A stretch of 64,000 nt of DNA. It comes from JABWBH01 sp964526695. GTDB taxonomy: Bacteria > Planctomycetota > Phycisphaerae > UBA1845. Made by a program: the position numbers and the translations under genes. The stretch is taken from the NCBI GenBank assembly GCA_964526695.1, contig CAZGJA010000137.1:12007-76006 (forward strand), given 5' to 3'. The notes under the pieces are model-generated. The model saw only the letters and a program-made list of their open reading frames with translations. It ran no database searches and was not told the DNA's origin. Shown here in pieces: positions 17,586-27,439 of the stretch (the first letter of the stretch is position 1; each line of letters opens with the position of its first letter).

Positions 17586-18335
17586 CTATTTGGGATGGGC
17601 GGCGACGACCGTCGCCCAGAACAGCGCAAACGCTGCGACAAAGACCAGCATGACCACGGGCCACAGCCAGAGTCCGCGCGGGCGGCGATCTGACCGGGCT
17701 TCTGCTTCGTGCTTCTCACGGCTCATGTCTGACGTTTCCTCGGGGTTGTCTGAAGCGCCCGACGAGGCGGACGAACTCGATGCATGCTCGCTTGCCGGAG
17801 TCGCGGACCGAGGAGGTAGGCTCGCCGCGGCTTCGTCTTCGTTCGTACTTGACCGTTGGACTCGACTTGCCTCTGACGACACCCGTTGAGCGTGGGCTTC
17901 GCAGACGCCGGCCTGATGACCCTGATCTTCGTCGGTCACAGGCATCCGTTCAGGTTCAAAGAGCCGCGCGAGACGATCCTCGTAACTGACGAACCGGGCG
18001 GAGGAACCGCCGAACCTCAGTTCGTCGCCGTCGGCCAGGCTCAGGCGCTGCCCGGACCGGACGGGCTGACCATTGAGTTGCGTGCCGTGACGGCTGTCGC
18101 AGTCCTCGACGAACACGCCCTCCGCCGTCCAGACGAGCTTGAGGTGGCGTGCCGAAACCTGCGGGTCGGGCACGACGATTTCATTGATCCGGCTGCGACC
18201 GAGGTGCGCCTCGTACGGCGGCGGATCCAGTCGGTGGACGAAGGATTCTCCGTCGCCTCGGGTTACCAGCAGTTCAGGACGTTGGAAGCTCGGAACCGAG
18301 GCGCCTTCGATGCAGGATGACTGCTGCTCCGCCAT
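17586..18335 (-). CDS. FHA-domain protein with C-terminal membrane anchor
   Basis: The 249-residue protein has one FHA domain (about 20-115) with LGRSRINEIVVPDPQVSARH and a downstream N in GTQLNG, the positions that contact phosphothreonine. A charged, low-complexity linker (about 130-220) leads to a C-terminal TM segment (about 225-246) with a four-residue tail, so the FHA domain faces the cytoplasm. ATG 18335 is preceded by TTGAGG. It is 34 bp downstream of the FHA-protease gene, likely one operon. FHA domains dock on phosphothreonine, so the kinases in this island are natural partners (inference). SctD also begins with an FHA fold but has a large periplasmic part, absent here. Confidence 0.85.
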   Translation of the reverse strand: MAEQQSSCIEGASVPSFQRPELLVTRGDGESFVHRLDPPPYEAHLGRSRINEIVVPDPQVSARHLKLVWTAEGVFVEDCDSRHGTQLNGQPVRSGQRLSLADGDELRFGGSSARFVSYEDRLARLFEPERMPVTDEDQGHQAGVCEAHAQRVSSEASRVQRSSTNEDEAAASLPPRSATPASEHASSSSASSGASDNPEETSDMSREKHEAEARSDRRPRGLWLWPVVMLVFVAAFALFWATVVAAHPK

Positions 18336-18369
18336 GATCCATTGCCTCAAGAGGTCGCTCTTTTGCCGC

Positions 18370-20427
18370 CTACCCGACTTCAAACAAGACCAGATCAAAG
18401 TCGGGGGTTCCAGTGTTTCCGTCGCCGCGTTCCACCACGACGCTGCCCTCGCCGCTTCGCCCCGGGATCACTTCGACGACCGGGCACAGCCCTTCCTCCT
18501 GCGCCGTCCCGTCGGGTCCGGCGTTGAGGCGCAGCCGCAGCGTCGAAAAATCCTTGGCCATCGCCACGGCGAGGTACCTGGCCCCGCCCCCGCGCGCAGT
18601 GAAGCTGAAGACCCATCGATTCCCGTTGGAGCGCAGATTGCCGACGCGGGTCACTTGCGTGTACCGTGTTCCTTCAGCGACTTCTCCGCTTGCAATCCAC
18701 TGGTTCTTGCGCCGTTCGATCGCGGCGAGCGCCACGTTCTCGGAAACCGCGCCCACCTTGCGGAAGCCGTCCACGAGGTAGCGCTCATGCCGCGAGAGGC
18801 TCTGATCCGCGCGGTCTTCCAGCATCTCGATGAGCGGGTCCGCGCGCTGGGCAATATTAAGCCCCACGCTGACCCTCCGACCCGGTTGAAAGACGATCCC
18901 TTGTATCGCACTGACCAGTCCCACGACCCGCCCGTCCGCGTTCAAGACGGGGCTGCCGCTGGCGCCGCCCGAGACGACGAGATCGTGCTGAAGGATGATC
19001 TGGTGCTCCGGGTCGGCCGACTGTCCGAGAGCGTCGCGCATGGCGGTGATGGAACCGATGGCCACGGTGGCGGACTGATTGCCGGCCACGCCGTCCAATT
19101 GCTCCATGGGGAAGCCGACGTAGCCGATGGGCACGCTGCTGATGAGGGCTTCCAGCGTGGCGGCATTCGCCAGCCGCAGAGGCTTGCCCGCGTCGCCCTC
19201 TACCTCCAGGAGTCCAACATCGAAACATCCCAACATGCTCGCGGATTGACCCGACGGTGCCGTGAACACGGTGTCCATCAGCGAGCGGAACCGTTTCCAC
19301 CCCGGGTGCGTTCGCAGGCCCGTGATTCGCAAATCCTTCGGCGCCAATCCCGGCAGCCGCGCGATGAGTTGCAATCCCTTGTCTTTGTATTGCGCCAGAC
19401 CGTCCACCACATGCGCGTTCGTCGCCAGCCGCCCCTTCTCGACGACCCAGGCGGTGCCCAGCGGATCGAACTGACCTTGCGGACCCATCGCACCCACGAG
19501 ATAGACGGATCGCTCCGCCGCCTTCAGGCTTTCCTGAAGACGCTCCTCAGCGGATCCTCCGCTCAAGCCCCATACCAGCAGCACCGGCAACAGACACGCC
19601 GCGCCGGCGCCGACGGCGTACGGCATCATCCTTCGTCGCAGGCGGGTCGCATTCCGGTCAAGCAGATCATCCGCGGCGACGCCGGCAATGACCGGACCGG
19701 CTGACTGCGCCGCGGCGCCGGTCACGGTCACCGGAAGATCATCGCAGCCCTGCTGCGGCGGGGTGATGCGCAGGAGCGGGCCATTCCGCGCGAGCGCGAC
19801 ATCCGTCTCGACGGTGAGCGGTACGCGCCGCCCGGACGTCACGAACACTCCCGCGCCACCGCCGCGTCGCACCTCCACGCCGTTGGCATGTTCCACCTGG
19901 AGCGTCCACGCTTCACCCTGCCGCACCAGCCGCGCGTGAACGCCGCTGGCGACGCAGGTGTCGCGCTGCGGATGCAGTCGGACATCCACACCGGGGCCTC
20001 GCCCGATCGTGATTTCATCCTTGTCAAACTCGCCGGACCAGGGACTGTTGAAGCCCGAGAGAATGCGGACGGCGAGCTTCGGCGATGGCTTTTCCGGCGG
20101 GAGCGGACGGTCGCCGCAGCGCAGCATCGGACCGCTGCGGCCCAAGACAAGGTCGCACAGGTCATCCATTGGCGCGCTTTGACCCCCGGTCAGGAACCGC
20201 TTGACGCCGGGTGCGCCCAGCAGGGTGAGGCCGTTGCGATGCAGCGCATGCACCGTCCACCGACCCGCTTGGCGCGTGAAGCGGGCATGGATCCCGCTGG
20301 CGCAGGCGGTTTCACTGGCGGGGACGCGAATGTCGGCTTCCGCCGCGCGGCCGACGGTGACTTCCTCCTTGTCGAACGAACCCGTCCACACGGGGAACGA
20401 CCGTCCACTGAGTTTAACGTACAGCAT
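18370..20427 (-). CDS. Membrane trypsin-like serine protease with two N-terminal FHA domains
   Basis: The 685-residue protein has two FHA domains (about 1-105 and 120-225; each with GR near the start and SG(I/V)HARL), a TM segment (about 267-290) and an S1C/trypsin-like domain. The catalytic triad is visible as H339 (NAHVVDG), D403 (CFDVGLLEV) and S490 (GGASGSPVL). A further about 130-residue domain (about 555-685) may bind substrate. Topology would place the FHA domains inside and the protease outside the cytoplasmic membrane. I choose ATG 20427 because AAGGAG precedes it by 8 nt; a GTG at 20514 is in frame but lacks a good site. It could pass a phosphorylation signal to periplasmic proteolysis (inference). 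Confidence 0.88.
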   Translation of the reverse strand: MLYVKLSGRSFPVWTGSFDKEEVTVGRAAEADIRVPASETACASGIHARFTRQAGRWTVHALHRNGLTLLGAPGVKRFLTGGQSAPMDDLCDLVLGRSGPMLRCGDRPLPPEKPSPKLAVRILSGFNSPWSGEFDKDEITIGRGPGVDVRLHPQRDTCVASGVHARLVRQGEAWTLQVEHANGVEVRRGGGAGVFVTSGRRVPLTVETDVALARNGPLLRITPPQQGCDDLPVTVTGAAAQSAGPVIAGVAADDLLDRNATRLRRRMMPYAVGAGAACLLPVLLVWGLSGGSAEERLQESLKAAERSVYLVGAMGPQGQFDPLGTAWVVEKGRLATNAHVVDGLAQYKDKGLQLIARLPGLAPKDLRITGLRTHPGWKRFRSLMDTVFTAPSGQSASMLGCFDVGLLEVEGDAGKPLRLANAATLEALISSVPIGYVGFPMEQLDGVAGNQSATVAIGSITAMRDALGQSADPEHQIILQHDLVVSGGASGSPVLNADGRVVGLVSAIQGIVFQPGRRVSVGLNIAQRADPLIEMLEDRADQSLSRHERYLVDGFRKVGAVSENVALAAIERRKNQWIASGEVAEGTRYTQVTRVGNLRSNGNRWVFSFTARGGGARYLAVAMAKDFSTLRLRLNAGPDGTAQEEGLCPVVEVIPGRSGEGSVVVERGDGNTGTPDFDLVLFEVG

Positions 20428-20715
20428 GGCCTGGACTCCTTGAAGAACTGCCTCGTCCGGGACCGGGGACGCGTCTTCAGGAGTCAGGTAGCCCAGCAGC
20501 CGCGTGATCTTCACTTGAATGTCCTGACGGCTTTGGAGAGCCCGATTGCGCGTTGGCCGACGACCGGCGGCGACACGCGACCTCCAGCGCGATCCTGCCG
20601 ATGCGGTTCACAAATCCCGGGCGCCGCGGCGAAGACGGCCGGGGTGAGCCGCTACCTTCCAACAGGGGAGAGAGACGGGTTGGGAGAACTCAGGCTTTTT
20701 CGGGAGGTTCGTCTG

Positions 20716-21885
20716 ATGAACATGTGCCAAGGAAACAGCAGGGTTGCGATGGCCGCGTGCGGGATGGTTGCGCTGAGCCTGGTCGGCGCCGGCGCCGGCT
20801 GCGCGATGCGGCAGGCCCAGGTCAATGTCGCGTACACCGTTCGCCCGGAGCACCCGCTGCCGGAGGAGGTGAAGACGGTTGCGGTCGAGTGGCCCAACTA
20901 CGCGGCACGAGCCGGGGACAACGGCATTATTCCTGACAAGGATCGTGCCTTCTACCGAACGGCCGTGCGCCGGCTTGAGGAGCATCTGCGAGGTGCGAAC
21001 ATCACGCTCGTGGATCGGGAAGACATGGTCAATCGGCAGACCGAGCGCGACTACGCCGGCGCGGAGCGAGAGGAGATCGTGCCGCAGGGGTTCACGGCGG
21101 ACGCGGTGATCGTCGCGCGTTCGCACGTTGAATTCGACACGAGCCAATACGTTGAGAAAGTGCCCTGGCCCGAGCGAGGCATCAAGGGCTTCGCCAATGT
21201 ATTCAATCCCTATGTTCCTGTTCCGGACGACCCCTATCGTTCGCGGTGGATTGTGATCGCCAACGCGGACATTGATCTGCAATTCAGCGCGGCGGCCACC
21301 GGCGCACAGTTTGCTTCGTATGCCGATGTCTTGATCGACCGTCGGGTCAGCGATGACGGGTTTTTTGGCATTGGCGAGAAGCAGCTTTGGGAAATGCCGA
21401 CGCCGTTGGAGTTGGGCAACGACCTGATCAACCAGGGCGTGGACAACTTCTGTGCCCAGTTCTTGCCGGTTCGTCGCGAGTTCCACCTGGACCTCGGCGC
21501 CGTTCCCGAGCATCTTGCGGACGCGGCCGACGCGCTCAATGCGCACGACTTGGCGGGCGCCCGCCGTGCGGCGGAAGCGTGTTATCAGAAGGGCTGCCGA
21601 GATCATCGCCTCCTGTTTGTCCTCGGGCTGATCAACGAGATCGAAGGCGACATGCAGGAAGCGGGGCGCTTCTACCAGCTTGCGTCCGGCAAGCAGCGGC
21701 CGGACGACTCGTTCTACGGCGAATACATGCGTGCCCTGCACCGCGCGCAGCGCGGCGTCCGCGCTCCGGCCATGGCGCAGGGCGACGGCCGCCTGGCGCG
21801 GAAGGTTGAGCCGCAATCGGACACCGGCGCCGTCCATATTGCGGGTGCGACTGAAGCCACGAACGTGGTTTCGAGCGAGGAGTAA
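20716..21885 (+). CDS. Probable lipoprotein with C-terminal TPR-like region, unknown function
   Basis: The 389-residue protein starts at ATG 20716, with GGGAGG 10 nt upstream, and has a hydrophobic signal ending near GAGAGC, a possible lipobox. The next part (about 45-240) looks like a mixed alpha/beta domain; FPL-type motifs are absent. The C-terminal 130 residues (HDLAGARRAAEACYQKGC, LLFVLGLINEIEGDMQEA) form two or three TPR-like hairpins. The frame is open far upstream, but that stretch is antisense to the protease gene. It heads a plus-strand series (20716-30449) ending in sctI-sctJ, so an envelope role with the secretion machine is possible; no family match is recognised. Confidence 0.75.
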   Translation: MNMCQGNSRVAMAACGMVALSLVGAGAGCAMRQAQVNVAYTVRPEHPLPEEVKTVAVEWPNYAARAGDNGIIPDKDRAFYRTAVRRLEEHLRGANITLVDREDMVNRQTERDYAGAEREEIVPQGFTADAVIVARSHVEFDTSQYVEKVPWPERGIKGFANVFNPYVPVPDDPYRSRWIVIANADIDLQFSAAATGAQFASYADVLIDRRVSDDGFFGIGEKQLWEMPTPLELGNDLINQGVDNFCAQFLPVRREFHLDLGAVPEHLADAADALNAHDLAGARRAAEACYQKGCRDHRLLFVLGLINEIEGDMQEAGRFYQLASGKQRPDDSFYGEYMRALHRAQRGVRAPAMAQGDGRLARKVEPQSDTGAVHIAGATEATNVVSSEE

Positions 21886-22060
21886 CCCGACGCGTGGATT
21901 CCGGTCACCGCCGGGAAATCCCTGAAAAAGCCTTCACGACCGTTCGGACTCGGAACCCAAGCCCGAATCGATCGTGGAAGACCTTTTCCGAATGGGCGCG
22001 GCTCCGATGAACCGAGCACGGGTTGCGAATCCTCTGAATCCCCTGAACAGGAGCATTTCC

Positions 22061-23332
22061 ATGAGAAGAGAATCTCGCCTGCTTCCGGTCGCCGCGTTGA
22101 CCGTGTTGGCGACCGGTCTGACGACGCACGCTTGCGCCGCTCAAACACCGCCAGGTAGCGCATCCTCGCCGACGGCAACGCCGGCGAGCCAGGCGGGCGC
22201 GTCCGACGGCTTGGCTCCCCTGACGGCGACGGGACGCGGCGAAGGGAAGACCGAAGACGAAGCCCTCAGGGCCGCGGTGGGCGAGGCGCTCAAGACCCTG
22301 ATGGCGGGCGATGAGGCCGACTCCAAAGGCCAGGAGACGCGGTGGATCCGGGAGTTGGTGAAGGCCCATCCCCGGCACATCATCCCGGATTCCTGCCGCA
22401 CGATCCTGAGTCGAAAGACGCCTCAGCAAAACAAAGCCACTGGAACCTGGTCGATGGAGGTCCGGGTGCAGGTGCCGCCGGCGCGTTTCGCGGAGGCTCG
22501 CGCGGAAGCTGCGGACTTCTACCGCAACACGCTCAGCGGCATGTCGCCCACCGTTTCAATCTTCTTCGTTGACCGGATCGAGGAGAACGGCTCGGTCTGG
22601 CCATACTCGCGGGTGACGGAACACAACAAGGAATCGCACGCCGCGCATCAGATCGACGAAGCGCTGAACAACGATCTGGGCTTCCGCGTCATCGTGGCGT
22701 CGCAATCGGAGGTGCTCCGCAAAATCCATGAGGAGTTCGCCTCGCTGAACAGCCTGGACACGAAGGAAGTCCAGGCCATCGCCAGGGAGCAGGGGGCGCA
22801 GATCTTCGTCGTCGGCGGCGCGCACGTGATCGGTCCGGAAGCCGACACGCGCCACGTGCCGGGCACGACTTCATGGCGCTGGAAGGCCACCGCGTACGCC
22901 CGGATCTTCTGGACGGACACGGGCGAGCAGATTGCCACGCTGGACGCATCCGATTTTGCCTTCGAGAGCAATCAGGACGCCGGACGCCTTGACGGCCTGC
23001 GCAAGGTCGGGAGCAAGCTGGCGCCGAAACTCATGGCCGAACTGTTCAAGAAATGGAGCGTCTGCGCCTTTGAAGGCCGCGTGGTGACCCTCACGGTCGA
23101 GCATGCCGACGCGCGTCAGCTTCAGGAAATCCTGCAAATCCTGAAACAGCGCCTGGGCAAGCCGGTCCGCCCGACCTTCACGAACGGCGTCGCAGCGCTG
23201 GAGCTGGGCAACATCAAGGGCACCACGGACCAACTGGCCTTCGACCTCGCCTCCCAGAAGTTCAGCACTTTCGACAAACTCGAAATCGAGCGCGTCGAGT
23301 TCCATACAGCAAGGTTCATCGTGAAGAACTGA
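22061..23332 (+). CDS. Secreted protein with LPP20/FlgT-like N-terminal domain
   Basis: The 423-residue protein starts at ATG 22061 with AGGAG 8 nt upstream and has a signal peptide ending around THACAAQ. The mature start contains TATGRGEGKTEDEALRAAV, the pattern of LPP20/FlgT-N domains. A middle part resembles the FlgT/TolB-N-type fold (FRVIVASQSEV, GAQIFVVGGAHVIG), and the C-terminus may be a small alpha/beta domain (AFEGRVVTLTVEHADARQL). FlgT is a periplasmic flagellar ring protein; here a role in an envelope assembly is only suggested by context. It is followed after 20 bp by a kinase gene, probably co-transcribed. Confidence 0.65.
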   Translation: MRRESRLLPVAALTVLATGLTTHACAAQTPPGSASSPTATPASQAGASDGLAPLTATGRGEGKTEDEALRAAVGEALKTLMAGDEADSKGQETRWIRELVKAHPRHIIPDSCRTILSRKTPQQNKATGTWSMEVRVQVPPARFAEARAEAADFYRNTLSGMSPTVSIFFVDRIEENGSVWPYSRVTEHNKESHAAHQIDEALNNDLGFRVIVASQSEVLRKIHEEFASLNSLDTKEVQAIAREQGAQIFVVGGAHVIGPEADTRHVPGTTSWRWKATAYARIFWTDTGEQIATLDASDFAFESNQDAGRLDGLRKVGSKLAPKLMAELFKKWSVCAFEGRVVTLTVEHADARQLQEILQILKQRLGKPVRPTFTNGVAALELGNIKGTTDQLAFDLASQKFSTFDKLEIERVEFHTARFIVKN

Positions 23333-23352
23333 ACCCCCTCGGGAGTCATCGC

Positions 23353-25575
23353 ATGAGCGGGACATCCAGCCAGAACAGCACGCGACCGGACGAAACGGCG
23401 AATCGATTGGGCGAGGAGGTCGCGCCGCCGGCGCAGCGCGCCGTTTCTCGAATCACGGCGGGGCGCTGCCCGGAACTGCCGCCGTCGCAGTCGCAGTGCC
23501 CCACGTCGAGTCGGATGACGGACGAAGCGCTGTGGATGGACAAGGATGCGGCGGTCCGCCCCTCGCCTGCGGCGGGTCCGGCGCATGAGACGCCGGCGCA
23601 ACCCGGCGATGCGCGCGTGCCCCGCACGCCGACATCTGACACAACCAGGCCCACACAGCGTTGGACTGACGAAGAGCCCGATCGAACGGTTACCACGGCG
23701 CCGCGTCCGAGCGGTTCGCAGCCGGCCTCGACGCCTGAGCCTCCCCTGCCCGTGATCGAAGGCTACGAGATCCTTCATCCGCTCGGACAGGGCGGCATGG
23801 GAACGGTGTACGCCGCACGGGACCTCACGCTCGGCGTAACCGTTGCCCTGAAGGTTCCCACCGAGCAGACGACCGCGTACCAGGAGCGGTTCCTCAGCGA
23901 GGCGCAGTGCCTCGCCAAGGTCCAGCACCGCAACGTGGTCGGCATCCGAAACTTCGGGCGCAGCGGTCGCCATGTGTTTTTCTCCATGCCGCTCATCGAC
24001 GGCCCGAGCGCCGCGTCCATGATCAAGGCGTTTCGGCAGCACCGTGCCCACCGCTGCCGGGGGCGCGATGTGCTGGCGCTGGCTTCGGTGAACGAGGAAG
24101 TCCTGCTGCCGGAGCTTCGGGAAGCGGCGAACCGCGACCGCGCGTATTACCGGATGGTCGCGCTGTGGATCGCCGGCGCGGCTGAAGGGCTTCATGCGGC
24201 GCACGCCAGCGGCATCCTCCACCGCGACGTCAAGCCCGCCAACATGCTCCTGGCGAGCGACGGACGTCTGACGGTCGCCGACTTCGGGCTTGCGATCACC
24301 AACGATGATCTGACGGGCCGCGCCTACGGCATCTCGGGCACGCGTCCCTATGTCGCGCCGGAGCGCGTCAGCGGCGACCAGGCGCGCATCGACCACCGCG
24401 CTGACCAGTGGGCGCTGGGGGCCACGCTCTACGAGTTTCTCGCGTTCCGCCGCGCCTATGTTCATGACGGCACGGAAGTGCTCCAGGACATCGCCACCAA
24501 GGATCCCGTGCCGCCGCGGCGGTTCCATGCGCGCGTACCGAGGCGGCTGGAGGACATCTGCCTGAAAGCGATGCGCCGGGATCCCGCCGCGCGCTATGCC
24601 CACTGCGCGGAGATGGCCGCGGAGCTCCGCGCATTCGCCAACTCGGCGACGGCCTGGAAGCGCCGGGTGGGGTTGGCGGCGGTCGTTCTCGTCGCCGTCC
24701 TGCTGACCACGGGGGCGATGGCCTATGTGCTGTCGAAGATGGATCGGGACGACGACTCACGACCTTCCGCCCACCGCAGCCTCGCGGAGGATCTCAAGAC
24801 CCCGCCTCTGACGGACGTCCCGAAAGACGCGCCCGGGCCGAAGGAAGAACAGGAGTCGCCGGGTGCGGATCCACTGCGTCCGAATCCATCCCCCGGAGAG
24901 GAACCGAATTCGCGTCCCGAGGGTGATTCGGAACCGGCCCCGGCGGTTCAACCGGACTCCACGCCTTCGGTGCAACCGGCGCCGGAAGGACAACCTCCCG
25001 TCGGCGAACCGCAATCGATTCCGCCCGGAGAGCGGCCTGACGGCGATGTGCGGGATGGGGTAGTCGACAAGCCCGGGGAGGCAGAGCCCGCGGCGGCTTC
25101 ACCCCCCTTGCTCTTCCTGGATTCGCAAGTGTTGATCGCCTGCGTGGTGGACAAGAACACTGCGGACAGCAAGCCGCCGCAGCGTTGGATCGATGGCGAA
25201 ACCATATTGAAAGAGAAGTCCTTTCCGGATTGGGCGAAATTCGAGGTTCATCCGGCACGGATGTCGAGCGATTCCCTCGATCTTGACACTCTAAGCGAGC
25301 AGGCCCGCGCGCTCCGCGCGCGCTTCGTCGTACTCTGTACGTCCCGTGCGACTTATGATCCGATCGCGGGAAAGTGGACTGAAACCGTTCTGATCAGCGC
25401 GCGAGATCTCACCTCCGCGCTGCCGGATTTCGCGGCACACTCGGAGGACGTCATTCATCGCCCGCCGGAGTCGGAACTTCTTACGGATATGCGCAACAAG
25501 CTGCTTCGTAACGAGCTGGCGGACAACCTGCGAAAGTGGATCGAAGGGTCGTATTCGCTGCCCGGTGGCCATTAG
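23353..25575 (+). CDS. Ser/Thr protein kinase with TM segment and novel C-terminal domain
   Basis: The 740-residue protein has a long low-complexity N-terminus (1-130), then a kinase domain with GQGGMGTVY (about 143-151), HRDVKPAN (HRD 290-292), ADFGLA and APERVSG. Between the lobes it carries an extra helical stretch (about 225-265). The TM segment is at about 437-460. It is followed by a Pro/Glu-rich spacer (about 480-590) and a globular domain (about 595-735) I cannot assign. GGGAG precedes ATG 23353. It differs from the other kinases here in having no TPR tail. It sits 20 bp after the FlgT-like gene and 56 bp before a TPR lipoprotein gene, so the extracytoplasmic domain may sense an envelope component (inference). 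Confidence 0.92.
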   Translation: MSGTSSQNSTRPDETANRLGEEVAPPAQRAVSRITAGRCPELPPSQSQCPTSSRMTDEALWMDKDAAVRPSPAAGPAHETPAQPGDARVPRTPTSDTTRPTQRWTDEEPDRTVTTAPRPSGSQPASTPEPPLPVIEGYEILHPLGQGGMGTVYAARDLTLGVTVALKVPTEQTTAYQERFLSEAQCLAKVQHRNVVGIRNFGRSGRHVFFSMPLIDGPSAASMIKAFRQHRAHRCRGRDVLALASVNEEVLLPELREAANRDRAYYRMVALWIAGAAEGLHAAHASGILHRDVKPANMLLASDGRLTVADFGLAITNDDLTGRAYGISGTRPYVAPERVSGDQARIDHRADQWALGATLYEFLAFRRAYVHDGTEVLQDIATKDPVPPRRFHARVPRRLEDICLKAMRRDPAARYAHCAEMAAELRAFANSATAWKRRVGLAAVVLVAVLLTTGAMAYVLSKMDRDDDSRPSAHRSLAEDLKTPPLTDVPKDAPGPKEEQESPGADPLRPNPSPGEEPNSRPEGDSEPAPAVQPDSTPSVQPAPEGQPPVGEPQSIPPGERPDGDVRDGVVDKPGEAEPAAASPPLLFLDSQVLIACVVDKNTADSKPPQRWIDGETILKEKSFPDWAKFEVHPARMSSDSLDLDTLSEQARALRARFVVLCTSRATYDPIAGKWTETVLISARDLTSALPDFAAHSEDVIHRPPESELLTDMRNKLLRNELADNLRKWIEGSYSLPGGH

Positions 25576-25631
25576 GGTCGGCTTCGCCGGTAAACCAAGG
25601 CGTTACGTCATCCTACTTGTGGAGGGTACCC

Positions 25632-26957
25632 ATGCATCGCTGTTGCCTGATGCCAAGACATGTCATGTTGTTCGCCGTGGCCGCTGTATTCATCCCGGCC
25701 TGCAACCGACCCGACCCGGATCCTCCCTCGCCCGTGCGTCTCGTCGGCGACAACGCATGGGATTACTACAATCGTGCACGGCAGGATCTCGAGCGCTGGG
25801 AACTGCAAGCCCGATCGACGAAGGACCGCAGGGAGGCCGGTCGCCGATGCATCAGGATCCTCGAAAGCGCCGTGAGCGTTTCAGCGGCGCATGGGACCCT
25901 TGAACCGCCGTACGCCTGTCCGCTCTTCAGGAGCCGCCTCGGCTGGATGATGCTCGCGAATTTGGCAGGAGATCTGACTCCTGCCGAGGAGGCGTTCAAC
26001 TTGTCCGTCGATCCTCGGACTGGTGCGATCGAGTGGGTCCCGGGGTGGATCGGGCTGGCGGCGTGGGCGCGCATGACGGCGCCTCAGGACGCGAACCGTT
26101 TCAACGATGCCGAGGGTTATCTAACGACTGCGGAAGAGCAGCTTAACACACTCATGAAGCGATGCCGCTCGCTTCCCGATCCGGCCGCACTGGGCGTTTT
26201 CGACACGCTTGACCCCGCCGGATGGTCTGGGCGTGAAGAGCCTGATCCGTCGGACCCGACCCTGCCCGAAGCCGACCGGCTGCACCTGATCCTCGCATGG
26301 CTGCTGACCGACATGATGTGGTCGGAGCCGACTCCGGCCAGTGTCGGCGAGAACCCACCGCCGCCGCTGCCGGGCATCCAAGCGGTGGTCAACGTCGAGC
26401 GCCGCATGCGCGCGTGGATTCTCAGCGAGCGGGCGGCCATTGTGCTCGCGCGAGGCGAGCACCCCGGCGCCGCAGTGGGACTGCTGACGGATGCGCTGGA
26501 GTTCGATCCGAATTTCGCGCCGGTGCAGATCGAACTCGCCGCACAGTTGATGCGATTGGGAAAGCACAGGGATTCAGAAGCCATTCTGCATCCGTTCCTC
26601 ACCGAGGAGCGCCACCGTCGCTGGGCGGTGCAGCCGAGGATCCAACTGCTCGCCGGTTGCTTGTATGCCAACTGGTTCGACGCGGAGCACTGGACGGATG
26701 CCGTGGACAAAGCCGACGAGCACTTCAGGGCCACGCTCGAGCTTGAAAGCGACTGCGTCGCGGCTTATCTGGAGCACGGCCGGCTCTTCGTATCGGCGGC
26801 GAAGCACGATCCGCGGCTGGAAGGGAACGCCGACGCGGCGTTGGAGCAGGCTTCCGAGTGTGCGAAGCAGGCAGCCAACCTCAAGGCGCCGCAGGCCGAG
26901 GTCGACGCCCTGCGCGAGCTGATTGCCGAGGCTCGTTCATCCCGTTCATCAAGATGA
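25632..26957 (+). CDS. TPR-containing lipoprotein
   Basis: The 441-residue protein starts at ATG 25632 with GGAGG 7 nt upstream. A hydrophobic N-terminus ends in the lipobox FIPAC, so it should be a lipoprotein. The rest is helical with TPR-like pairs, for example ARGEHPGAAVGLLTDALEFD and ADEHFRATLELESDCVAAY. T3SS pilotins and assembly lipoproteins are often TPR-like, but no specific match is visible. Its stop overlaps the next start in an ATGA, suggesting translational coupling with 26954-27355. Confidence 0.8.
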   Translation: MHRCCLMPRHVMLFAVAAVFIPACNRPDPDPPSPVRLVGDNAWDYYNRARQDLERWELQARSTKDRREAGRRCIRILESAVSVSAAHGTLEPPYACPLFRSRLGWMMLANLAGDLTPAEEAFNLSVDPRTGAIEWVPGWIGLAAWARMTAPQDANRFNDAEGYLTTAEEQLNTLMKRCRSLPDPAALGVFDTLDPAGWSGREEPDPSDPTLPEADRLHLILAWLLTDMMWSEPTPASVGENPPPPLPGIQAVVNVERRMRAWILSERAAIVLARGEHPGAAVGLLTDALEFDPNFAPVQIELAAQLMRLGKHRDSEAILHPFLTEERHRRWAVQPRIQLLAGCLYANWFDAEHWTDAVDKADEHFRATLELESDCVAAYLEHGRLFVSAAKHDPRLEGNADAALEQASECAKQAANLKAPQAEVDALRELIAEARSSRSSR

Positions 26958-27355
26958 CTCCGCACGTGCCGACGACCCTGTTTGGTGCTTCCGTGACTGA
27001 GGCGAGCGCGGCGCCGTCCAGCCTTGGCAGCCTCGACGGATTCCCGCTCCTGCAGGAACTCGTTCTCGCGGCGACCGGGGAAGCGGGAGCGAACGTGGCG
27101 CTCGTGTGGGCGCGCGACGGCCGGCGACGGCTGGAACGCTGGCTGGTCAGACGCGGAACCGTGAGAAACCGGAAGGAAGCCGGCGTGATCTGCTCTGCAC
27201 TCGACCTCACGGCGACGCTGATCAGCGATCTGGCTCGCCTGTCGTCGGGGGAGTGCGCCAACCCGCATCCGCCCCGCATCAACTCTCTCGCTCGCCCGAC
27301 ACACAACACTCTGGGCGGCTATTCGGCCCTGCCCCTACGCAACTTCCATCGCTGA
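26954..27355 (+). CDS. Small hypothetical protein in the sct region
   Basis: The 133-residue protein is unrecognised. Its ATG overlaps the stop of the upstream lipoprotein gene (ATGA), the main evidence that it is translated. It has a helical N-terminal half (FPLLQELVLAATGE, VALVWARDGRRRLERWLV) and a hydrophilic C-terminus without a signal peptide or membrane segment. By position it could be a cytoplasmic accessory protein or chaperone. Confidence 0.55.
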   Translation: MTPHVPTTLFGASVTEASAAPSSLGSLDGFPLLQELVLAATGEAGANVALVWARDGRRRLERWLVRRGTVRNRKEAGVICSALDLTATLISDLARLSSGECANPHPPRINSLARPTHNTLGGYSALPLRNFHR

Positions 27356-27439
27356 GCCGCGATTAGTATTCCAGAACGCCGGGAGATCCGAACGAAGACC
27401 GGCCGCTGCAGCTCCCAAAGCGGTCGAAGGAGAAAACCC

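Noticed and set aside
17586..18335. FHA-TM protein as SctD
   Set aside because: SctD has a large periplasmic ring domain after the TM; here only four residues follow it.
19888..20715. Upstream extension of the lipoprotein frame that ends at 21885
   Set aside because: The extension is antisense to the FHA-protease gene; a signal peptide and GGGAGG support the start at 20716.
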